Source: Polyrhizophydium stewartii (lineage: Eukaryota; Chytridiomycota; Chytridiomycetes; Rhizophydiales). Taken from it: a DNA stretch of 15,039 nt. The stretch lies in contig JADGIZ010000193.1 of assembly GCA_027604665.1 (NCBI GenBank), forward strand, positions 1 through 15,039, given 5' to 3'. The translations under genes and the position numbers were made by a program. This document shows, one piece after another, positions 1-7,968 of this stretch. The notes beneath the pieces are model-generated. The model was not told the DNA's origin and did not search any database. It saw only the letters and a program-made list of their open reading frames with translations. Numbering within the stretch: position 1 is the stretch's first letter; each line of letters starts with the position of its first letter.

Positions 1-83
1 GCACGTTTGGCCGCGCGCCTTCTGCCTCGCGCCATGCGCCGTCATATAGCGCGGCGCGCTGGCTTGGTCGCGACAGCGCGCCG

Positions 84-135
84 CCCAGACCTCTTGCTTA
101 CTAGGCAAGCGCTGCTTCCACTGAGCTAAGAAGGC
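84..135 (-). pseudogene. Truncated tRNA-Thr(AGU)-like fragment
   Basis: Read on the minus strand, this is the 5' two thirds of a tRNA. It has a 7-nt acceptor strand GCCTTCT (135-129), the T8-A9 pair of bases, and a D arm GCTC-AGTGGAAG-CAGC with three pairs and one mismatch. The anticodon arm is perfect: CTTGC, loop CTAGTAA, GCAAG, with anticodon AGT at 102-100, which reads threonine ACU. The variable region AGGTC and the 5' half of a T stem (CTGGG) follow. The sequence then becomes GC-rich and unrelated. No TTCRA T loop, T-stem 3' half or 3' acceptor strand follows. Nuclear tRNA introns lie after position 37, so an intron cannot explain the loss. I infer a tRNA pseudogene or a copy broken by insertion or rearrangement near the T loop. 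Confidence 0.65.
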
Positions 136-358
136 ACAGCCACATTTTCGTCTATGTCATACTGCATCCCGCGCTACACTGCTGCCGTGACGCTGCGCTC
201 CGCCAGCCCGCCTGCCTTGTCGCAACACATGCAACCGTGCGCCGCGGCCAGGATTGCTGCGCCGAATCGGCCAAACCAAAAAACACCCACAAAATCCACC
301 GCACCCAGCCATTTCATTGTGCGCGGCCCTTGCCGGCACTGCCCTCTGCAGATGCGTC

Positions 359-638
359 TCAAAGAGCAAGCACTGCAGCAGCGCAACCCAGCAGCGCCGC
401 CGCCGGGGCGCTCCAGTGGCCGTGGCGTGCCGACCGCCAGACGCTGTTGGACGCGCCTGTGGTCGACGCCTTGCCCGCGCCAGTCTCGGCCGTCGGGCCA
501 GATCCGTCGGCCGCCCAACGCGGCACAGGCGAGCCTGCCGAGTCATAGCACTGGATGTCGACCCACTCAAACGGCACGCTGATCTGTGTGCGATCTCCCC
601 ATGAGAACCGAGAGCATCGCAAACTTGACCAAGTTCAT
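359..638 (-). CDS. Doubtful small open frame with GPI-like tail
   Basis: The frame from 583 down to the stop at 359 reads ISVPFEWVDIQCYDSAGSP, then a Gly/Ser/Thr-rich stretch, a basic patch and a short hydrophobic end (SAPAAALLGCAAAVLAL) right at the stop. That order resembles a GPI-attachment tail. In another frame just upstream, an ATG at 638 opens MNLVKFAMLSVLM, which looks like a signal-peptide start. The two could be joined in phase only by a 25-nt intron (608-584) with a weak GTTCTC donor, far shorter than the 52 to 214 nt introns of the neighbours. The ATG at 622 would instead give an 87-residue protein without a signal peptide. The plus strand is also open here, so this may be 3' flanking DNA of the next gene or a gene remnant. 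I do not recognise a family. Confidence 0.2.
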
Positions 639-760
639 TGTGCGTGCATCCATATGCACCACAACTGCAGCACTGTTCCCAGCAGTAGCGCCATCAGCTA
701 ATGCGGCTTCCATGGCTCAAGCTGAGGTCAGGATCTTTGAAGTAGGCAAGTAATGCACGC

Positions 761-3063
761 TCAAATAATGATCTGAGAGGCAAGGGTGACTCCTGCCGCA
801 ACAGCCATTGCCAAGTTCAGAGGCACAAATGACCGCACTGTGTTGCTTGTGAAGGCGCTCTGGCTGACGATCGCAAAGGTTCCTGCAACCGTAATGTCAA
901 TCGAGACCGTGCCATCCGAGTTGGCAGTCGATGAAAGCTGTTGCCACGAGCCGCCTGCAGCGCTGATTCCCGGAAAAAACTTACTGCATATTCCACTGGT
1001 CAGCAGAGTGCAATGAGTCGCATCTGGCGACGAGCAAGCGACTCACGCCCAAACATAGCCGGGTTCAACTTCGCTCGTCAGAGTCACGGTCATGTCCGAC
1101 TTTGGCGTGAAGCCAACCTGGTATGCCGCTGAAATAGACGTCGTGTCCGCAGCAAGCACGCTTGCCGCGTTGATGCTGAACAAGTGATCCGTGCCCGAAG
1201 CCAACTTTGCACGCAGTTTGCCATATGAAAACGACTTTGAGCCCCATTCGCCAATGTACTGGATGTTGATGCCCAGGGCAGCCGGTAGTACCGAGTTAAT
1301 CGTATTGTTGATCGCTCCAAAGATGTATACGCCCGAGCCGGGCAATACCGCGCGCATTCGGAACGGGTTGGCGCCGTCGTCATTCCATGCTGTGCCGCCG
1401 ACATATGCAAGCCCGCCAGTTGCTGTGTCATAACGAAGAACACCGACATTCGCCTTTGAATTGTACAAGGTCGTCAGTTGCCCGTACTGCAGTTGCGGTG
1501 TCTGAACCACCATCTCGCAAGAGGCGGTCTGCGCAATGTTGACAGCCGAAAGTACCGTGCCCACAAGCGAAGACGTGCCCGTGAATAGGGCGGGCGTGAA
1601 GCCCGCGGGCAGAGCCAGGTCGGATGCAATGTTGACCGACCCTGAAAGCGATATGGTTGTCGAGCACGTTGGGTTGATATTAAAATCACCAAACGCCTGG
1701 TTGACTCCAGATGCTGTTGCTGCGCTCGTGCAAAGTGGCCGCAGAGGCGACTTGAGGTCAAACGGGCCAAAGGGAAGCGACAGAGAGGATGCGCCTGCCT
1801 GCTTGAGAGTGATTGCTCCCGCGCAGGAGCCGTAAGAGCCCGAGTACGGCAGAGGCGTGACGGTCGTGTAACTGGGGTTGCTCAGGCATGAGAGCGTGAG
1901 AAGCTGCGAGAAAGACGCCCCAGCAATCCCGCCGCGCAACGTGACAGTTGTTGATGTTCCGCTTGGCAGCCCAGTTGGGTTCCATCGCACCGCATTTAGG
2001 ACGATCCAAGCCTGCGCAGGCATGTATGGATGTATATCAGCGGCATGCGCATTGCTGCGAACAAAAGTACCTTGCGCTTACATGCTTGATGATATAGGAG
2101 CCACCTGCAATCTGGATCCAACCCGGGCCGCCGCAACTCGAGTCGGGGCAATACCATTCCCAGGCGCCGACGCCTGCAAGAGAAGGCAGTGTCCAATTCG
2201 CCTCCCAACCGCTGATTTTGTGAGGCTCGGTGAGCGAGACATACTTGGTCCCAATCACAATCGGGAAGTTGGTCTTGGCCGTGGCAATGGCCACCGGGTT
2301 CGCCGGCCGCGGACCAAAATCCGACGTCACAAAGAAGCTGATGCTACCCGAGGCCGAGACTCCAAGCATGTTGTCCACAGAAAACGGCACGACCACGGTC
2401 TTGGTCGCGCCAATAGTCGACAGCGGCGCAGCAAGGAACGACACATTGCCTCGAGCGATATCCGACTGTGTGAAATCGCACGCTCTGTTCGAGGACGTGG
2501 CAATCCATGCGCCGGGCAAAGTGTCGAGGATGTGGAAGCAGAGAAACTCGTCTGGAAACGCGCCATCGCACGCTGCAGAGAGCATGCTTGGCGTGATTGT
2601 CAGTGCCGCAGCATCGCTCGCGAGCTGATTCGCGCCTGAAGCTGCCACAATCACGGGCGACGAGACAGCGACAGTGACGCCGATGCTCGCTGCCGCTGAC
2701 GTGCCGCCGCTTTCGATGCACGACAAGTTGACCCAGTAGGTGCCAACGGCCGCAGATGCCACGACTGTGATCGTCGCGGAGTCGACCACAGTGATGGCCG
2801 AGCTCGTGCTGGACAATGAGCACGCGATTGTCCCAGCGGGTGAGCATCCCGCGACGGGTTTGTACTGCAAAGAATAGCTGACATCCGATGCGGCCTGGGC
2901 GACTATCTTCGGAACTGTGATCAGGCTCAGCGGCGAGCACGACTGCGCGCTGGCCGATATCGCTTCGCAAGTGATCAGTGAATTGCGAGCATGGCGCCGA
3001 TCGGTGCGGCGCGAGACACCCACCCAGCCCGACGCAAAGTGCAGCAACACGGATTGTGGGCAT
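761..3063 (-). CDS. Secreted, probably GPI-anchored surface protein, 702 aa
   Basis: Four exons: 3063-3024, 2962-2082, 2011-1047 and 983-761. The introns are 61, 70 and 63 nt, in phases 1, 0 and 2. Intron 3 has a GTGAGT donor and a CTGAC branch site. The spliced start MPTIRVAALCVGLAISASA is a textbook signal peptide, cut before QSC at residue 20. Residues about 25-120 look like an Ig- or cadherin-type beta sandwich: the VGTYWVNLSC strand is followed by alternating Val/Ala/Thr strands ending in GVTVAV. The middle is Ser/Thr/Ala/Gly-rich, with scattered cysteines and a Trp/Cys cluster (WEWYCPDSSCGG, near 280-292). The C terminus has a small-residue region (FTSNTVRS), then a hydrophobic run to the stop (PLNLAMAVAAGVTLASQIII), as in GPI signals. 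I infer a cell-wall or plasma-membrane outer-face protein. The specific family is not recognised. Confidence 0.75.
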
Positions 3064-3218
3064 TTTTGAAAGACAAGGAGAGGATGCTGGGCGGCGAGAT
3101 CGCTCAGACAGTGCTCGGCAGGCCGAATGCGCCTGGAATGTCGCGCGAAAGCATGTTGCGCCGGCGTCTGGCCACCTCTGACTGAACGGATATGATTTTT
3201 CTGAACTTGTGCCGCAGC
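3064..3218. promoter_or_regulatory. Shared divergent promoter region
   Basis: Only 155 bp separate the start codon of the minus-strand surface-protein gene (3063) from that of NHP2 on the plus strand (3219). Both 5' untranslated regions and core promoters must fit here unless transcripts begin inside the other gene. I see no TATA box or other named element that I would defend. Its role as a bidirectional promoter is inferred from gene arrangement only. Confidence 0.5.
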
Positions 3219-4009
3219 ATGGGCAAGACAAAGAAGGAGACCAAGGAGTCGACGACGCCAAAGAAGGAGAAGGCGGCGCCTGCCGAGGCAGCCGGCGAGG
3301 CTGAGGAGGTCAGCTACGAGACGCGCCTCAAGGCCGTCTCGCCGATTGCCCACCCTCTTGCCTCCAAGAAGCTCAACAAGAAGGTTCTCAAGGCCGTCAA
3401 GAAAGGTGCGGTGCGCGGAGGCCGCCAAGACCTGCATAGACGCGGCCTCGGCGGCGCAGTGCAGTGCCATAGCGTGCGCACACCGTGCGAAGCCGCGAAG
3501 CCCCAAGCGCCGGCGCCGCTGCGGCTCGCCTCGAAACGCTCGCCCGCAAGCGAGTCCGCCATGTCTCTGACTTTTTTTTCTTCTCGCTTGTGTCGTTGCC
3601 GACGCTGCTCCTCCGACAGCTGCCAAGGCCAAGAACACCAAGCGCGGCGTCAAGGAGGTCGTCAAGGGGCTACGCAAAGGCGCCAAGGGGTGAGTTTTCA
3701 GCGATGCGCAGGCCCGCACGCCAACTCGCTCGTTGGCTCACAGCAATCTGCCCGCCCAGATTCGTCGTCATCGCAGGCGACATCTCGCCCATTGACGTGA
3801 TCACACACGTCCCCGTGCTGTGCGAGGACGCCAACGTGCCGTACATCTATGTGCCCTCGAAGGAGGATCTTGGCGGCGCGGGCTCGACCAAGCGCCCGAC
3901 GAGCTGCGTCATGGTCATGCCCAAGGACGACAAGGAGTACAAGGAGATCTACGACGAGGTCTTTGGCGAAATCAAGGAGCTGAACAAGACGCTCATCGCC
4001 ACGGCATGA
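3219..4009 (+). CDS. NHP2: NHP2, H/ACA small nucleolar RNP protein
   Basis: Three exons (3219-3405, 3620-3689, 3760-4009) give 168 residues; yeast and human NHP2 are about 155. The introns are 214 and 70 nt, in phases 1 and 2; the second starts GTGAGT. The protein has a Lys/Glu/Ala-rich start, then SPIAHPLASKKLNKK and an L7Ae/Nhp2 RNA-binding fold with RGVKEVVKGLRKGAKG (about 70-86). Next come FVVIAGDISPIDVITHVPVL and PYIYVPSKEDLGGA, typical of NHP2. NHP2 is a core protein of H/ACA snoRNPs, with dyskerin/Cbf5, Nop10 and Gar1, which pseudouridylate rRNA and snRNA in the nucleolus. The related SNU13 and ribosomal eL8/eL30 proteins are less likely because the N-terminal SPIAHPLA segment is NHP2-like. 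An in-frame ATG at 3192 would add nine residues (MIFLNLCRS) but is not family-like. The ATG at 3219 opens MGKTKKE and is preferred. Confidence 0.95.
3406..3619 (+). other. Long first intron of NHP2 with inverted repeat
   Basis: At 214 nt this is the longest intron in the window. It begins GTGCGG and ends in a pyrimidine-rich run (TTTTTTTTCTTCTCGCTTG) and CCGACAG. A perfect 8-bp inverted repeat, GAGGCCGC at 3418-3425 and GCGGCCTC at 3442-3449, encloses a 16-nt loop. Introns of ribosome-biogenesis genes often host snoRNAs, so I looked for C/D and H/ACA boxes. There is a CTGA but no convincing TGATGA, and no clear ANANNA plus 3' ACA arrangement. Confidence 0.6.
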
Positions 4010-4912
4010 GCCCAGCGCTGTGCGCTGCTCGGGCCTTGTCGCAAAGGCGCACGTTTGTGCACTTTGCCGTGCCTGCTGGCACGCTGGCAAGCCTTGCCAT
4101 AACCACCAACCTCCGCTGCGCCGCGCTGGCGACGGCCGCTTTCTTCGATTCGTGTCAGCCCCTTGATGCCATCAACCAGATGCTGTTCGATCGGATTTGT
4201 CGGCGCACCCTGTGCCGCACATCCACCGTACGCCTCTCAACCGCCCACGTCCGACTTCTCTTGGCAATCCTTCGCCACGACTAAACTGTCTTGCCCAACC
4301 AACGTCCGTTCACGACCATGCTCCGTCGCGCATTCTCCACTCCGCCTGCCCTCGAGCGGGCTTGCAGACCTGTCGTCAGCCGGGTGCCACTCCGCCAGAT
4401 ATATGCCGACCGGTCCGCACCGCCGCGGAGCAGAGGACGCGGGTGGGCGAGCCCGCGGCCAGGCTTGACGTGGCCCCCCCAAGCGGCGTGCGGCCGTCCG
4501 GAGCGGCGACGGTGCCCGTCGTTTGGCGCCCACCCCCCCCCCGTGCCACCGGATCTGGCGCAGCTTGCGTGGGCCGCCAAAGAAGCATCGCGGCGAGCAC
4601 GTCCCCACTCGCAGAGCATGTGCCCCCTCGCTCGCACGCCACCGAAGTTGCTGCCCGCCGCTCATCGCTTGCTCAATCCCCGCCGCCCGACGGCCGCTCG
4701 CCGCACTCCGCCGGTTAACACGCCGCCTCCGTTTTTGACCCCGCCTGCATGCGACTCGTCGCTGCTTTCCCAAACTAACGCACGTCCCGCCTGGCGCCCA
4801 CGGCCTCGAGCGTGTCGTCGTGCCATCCAGCCCGCTCGCGAGCCGCCGCCACACTCCCAGCGCACACCTGCGGGGCTTGCCGTCACCCAGACCATAGATA
4901 AGCACGAGACAC
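4010..4912. other. Intergenic region without a convincing gene
   Basis: This 903-bp stretch lies between the NHP2 stop and the receptor start. It is very C-rich on the plus strand, with a run of seven C at 4474-4480 and ten C at 4533-4542. Long open frames run on both strands (plus 4291-5151, minus 4237-4995). Their composition is dominated by Arg, Pro and Ala and neither shows a recognisable domain, as expected of GC-rich noncoding DNA. It should hold the NHP2 3' untranslated region and the receptor promoter. I found no AATAAA downstream of NHP2. Confidence 0.55.
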
Positions 4913-7660
4913 ATGCCGCGCCGCCTGCGTGCAAGCAAGCCAGCGGCCCCAGCCTCTTTCCTTGGCTTTGCGTTGAGCCTTGCGCTTGCACGCACCTTTG
5001 TTCAAGCCCAGTCCGACAGCGCAGCATTTGTCTGCGCCATGCTATTGGATATGTCCGACACGCTCGACGCCCGACCTCCGTTTGGAGCGGCCGACGACTC
5101 GTGCTGCGGCCAGACCGGCGTCATCTGCGACGTGCAAAACAATGTCATTGAGCTGTGCGTTGCTTCCGCGTTCAATTATAGTGTGCCGCTGTCGCGGCAT
5201 TCGAGCCGGCGCTAATTCGCTGCAGTGAGCTCTCCGGCCGCCGTCTGCGCGGCGTCTTCCCGACCAACTTCTTGGTTGCTCTCACGCACCTAGAACGCTT
5301 GTAGGTTGCAGTTATAGCCGCTTCGACCAGCACCACATGGACGCTGACAAGCCACATGCGCGGCAGCTCCATCGCCAACAACCCAGATCTTACCGGACAG
5401 GTTCCAAACTTTTGGAGGTCTGGTTCGCTCGACATTGTTGACTTTTCCAACACGGGGCTTTCCGGATCAGTGCCACTTGACGCTCTCACGGGAAATCGAC
5501 CAGAAATTTGCAGGTTCGCAGCTTCCCTGCCGTTACAGCACCAGGGCTACCCTCACTTGTCCTGACATTCCGTTTGCACCCAGATTCGCAGGATCAGATC
5601 TTTGCTTCGACGGTATCCCGCCGGCCACAGGGACTTGCATAGGCGCCACAGAATTGATCGCCTGTGCGCCGACTTCAACCACTTCAGTCGCGTCAACGTC
5701 AGCCACTTCGTCGTCTGCTACGACTTTGCCGGCGGCGCAGTTGCCATCGCCAACGATGCAGCTGCCTGTGGTGTCCACGACGACGGACTCCAGGATGCTG
5801 CTCGAGTCGATATCGCCTACGAGCGTGACTGGCTCGGCGAATCCACAATCTTTCGGCGAGACGTCTGCTGCACGCTTTGCAGAAGTCACGACCAAGACGG
5901 CCTCTGTCGATCCATCTCCAACAGACTCTGTTGCAGACTTTGATGCAAAAGCTCGAGGCAAAGGATCTGCTTCGGGTAACGGCTCTATTTCTGGACAGCC
6001 CGGCGGCGCGATGGCGACAAACCGGCTCGCCGTCGTCGCTGGCGCAACCAGCGCCATGATCGCCTGCCTTCTACTTGGCATTATGGTGGCTTTCGTTTCT
6101 CGGAGGCGCCGACGCCAAGAGAAACAGCTTGATCCAAGCAAAGCCTCTTCCGACCAAGGACGCACCTCGCCGCCGCTTGATCTTGCTCAAATCCGAGCAA
6201 CAGATGAGCACCCATGCGTTCCACCGACTTCCACGTCGATCGATCCCGGCCGTGCACAGCGCGCCAGGAGGCGCACATTAACCGCTCTGGGACTCGATGT
6301 CCCGCCTCTCGCAGCCAATGCCGCACCCAGCGTTACCGAGCGGCTCAATCCTGCACCTTTGCCCTCGCCGCCGGCAGATGCGTGGCTCACCAGCGCGGTT
6401 TCGCTTTCGATACTGTACAACACCGCTCACTCGCAATCCGACTCGCTCACCATCAATCATGACCCATGCGAACCTCACTCGCCGTCGTCGCCGTCCCCAC
6501 TTCTCCTGGCATACTGTCCCCAGCCACTGGCGCATCCAGAGAGTCCAGATCGTGGCACAAGCGGCTGTGTTCAAGCCATGCGAGGCATCGATGATAGCGT
6601 CGGAATCGGCGGCACTCCAAGTGTGGTAGCTGATCATTCGGATGCGCACCGCTGCACTGCGGTCTTCATTGCATCGAGCACAAACGACGCCATCACCACG
6701 AGCGCCCTCGACACGTCTCTCACCGAGATCCATGTCTCGCCGTCCTTCTCAGTCTCGCCGGACAACACCTTTGAGTCTGGAGAGCGCGAGCAGAGCGACG
6801 ACAAAGATGACGGCCGTGGTGACGTCGAGGAGTTCGGGGACGTCGACAGTTTCGAAGTTTCGGTGTTTTACACGGACCCATCGGTGTCGCGCACCACTTC
6901 GCCACCGTGCTCAAGGCCCGCGTCGACTTTAGAGCCCGTCCTCGCAGAGTTTCTCACAAAGCCATGGCCGCGGAAGGATTCTGCAATCCATGCGGATAAA
7001 GCGCTGCGGCCTGAGCAAAGCCGCGCGGCGCAGAGATACATCCGAGCCAACGGCGGAAATCCTATTTTCAAGGTCGTACGACCGTTTGCCCCGTCGGCAT
7101 ACGACGAGATTGCGCTCGCAGCAGACGACGAGGTTGTGCTCATTGGCACCTTCCGTGACGGCTGGGCGAATGGTGCATCGCGCGCGCACAGGAGCGGCCT
7201 GTTCCCCCTGATCTGTCTCGGTGGGCCTGTAGCGCATACACTTTGGACCGAGTACCAAAAGAACACGCGGTCGATGCAACCCCCCGCACCACCTGGGACG
7301 AGCGGAAGCGTAGCGGCAGCTCACGTCGATTCAAATCATGGCCATGCGCTCTCGTCCAAACCGGTATCGGCGAACTTTGAAGATGTATCAGATCCGTGGG
7401 GTATGGTGCGAGCACCGTTCGCCGTGCCGGCCACGGACACCTCCATGCGCCATGCACGCAGCATTCTACAACAACCAGCAAGCGCTTCTCGCGAGGATAG
7501 TCGAGCCACCATCAAGGTCGAACCAGTACTGCACCCGCCGTCTCGGCTTCGTCAGCAGAGTGACCCGGGCCAAACTAGCGAGCTTTCATTGGCACCCATC
7601 GTGCATGTTGCGCGCTATCCGTCATCCTTGTTTTCAGATCTGTCTCTTGCACGCGAATGA
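4913..7660 (+). CDS. LRR receptor-like protein, one TM helix, SH3 tail, 852 aa
   Basis: Four exons: 4913-5154, 5226-5300, 5367-5469 and 5522-7660. The introns are 71, 66 and 52 nt, in phases 2, 2 and 0. The signal peptide ends near VQA|QS (32/33). A cysteine-bearing LRR N-terminal cap follows (C41, CC at 64-65, C72, the GVIC-type motif), then a few plant-type repeats to about 140 (LRGVFPTNF, NPDLTGQVPNFW, SNTGLSGS) and a cysteine cap near 143-185. A Ser/Thr-rich stalk leads to a TM helix at about 309-333, stopped by SRRRRRQEK. The cytoplasmic part is long and disordered, with an acidic patch and an SH3 domain at about 655-707 (VVRPFAPSAYDEIALAADDEV, DGWANG, GLFPLICL). SH3 domains bind Pro-rich partners, so this is a plausible plasma-membrane sensor linked to cytoskeleton or kinase partners; ligand and partner are unknown. 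The third intron is the least certain junction. Confidence 0.85.
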
Positions 7661-7968
7661 ATATCCTGACGACCGCGAGGAGCGAGTATGCTCATCGAAT
7701 CTTCTGTTCGAAATTCGCGCACCAACTTGGTCTCGCACTTGCCAAATCTCCGACCGACAGGTGCGAAAGACACTCGGCGCAATCACGCCTGGAGATTGGG
7801 CGACCCCACCGCTGGCAGCGCTTCAGATGGAGCGTTCGGTACCCCGGATACGGGAGCGAATATCAGCTGGCACCCGAATCACTCTCTAGCTGCTGCGCTG
7901 CATCTGAAGCTCACATCTCTCACGGATTGCGACAGCCAACAGCCCTTTCGACACCCCTGCAGTCAGAA
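7661..7968 (+). promoter_or_regulatory. bZIP leader/promoter with upstream open frames
   Basis: These 308 bp separate the receptor stop from the preferred bZIP start. Two upstream ATGs matter. One at 7688 opens a 94-codon frame whose stop (TGA, 7970-7972) overlaps the bZIP start in an ATGA junction. One at 7657, overlapping the receptor stop codon, runs in frame into bZIP exon 1. If these ATGs lie on the mRNA, they could restrict bZIP translation or provide an N-terminal extension. No other element was recognised. Confidence 0.4.

Noticed and set aside
157..622. Long overlapping open frames on both strands left of the surface-protein gene
   Set aside because: Several frames are open at once, with Arg/Pro/Ala-rich composition and no domain. 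Only the tail-like frame at 359-583 (-) was kept, as doubtful.
3406..3619. C/D or H/ACA snoRNA inside NHP2 intron 1
   Set aside because: No C box, and no ANANNA plus ACA spacing could be found by eye. Only the hairpin is reported.
4237..5151. 252-codon minus frame and 286-codon plus frame between NHP2 and the receptor
   Set aside because: They overlap each other and the receptor's first exon, are Arg/Pro-rich, and show no family motif. GC-rich DNA lacks stop codons by composition.
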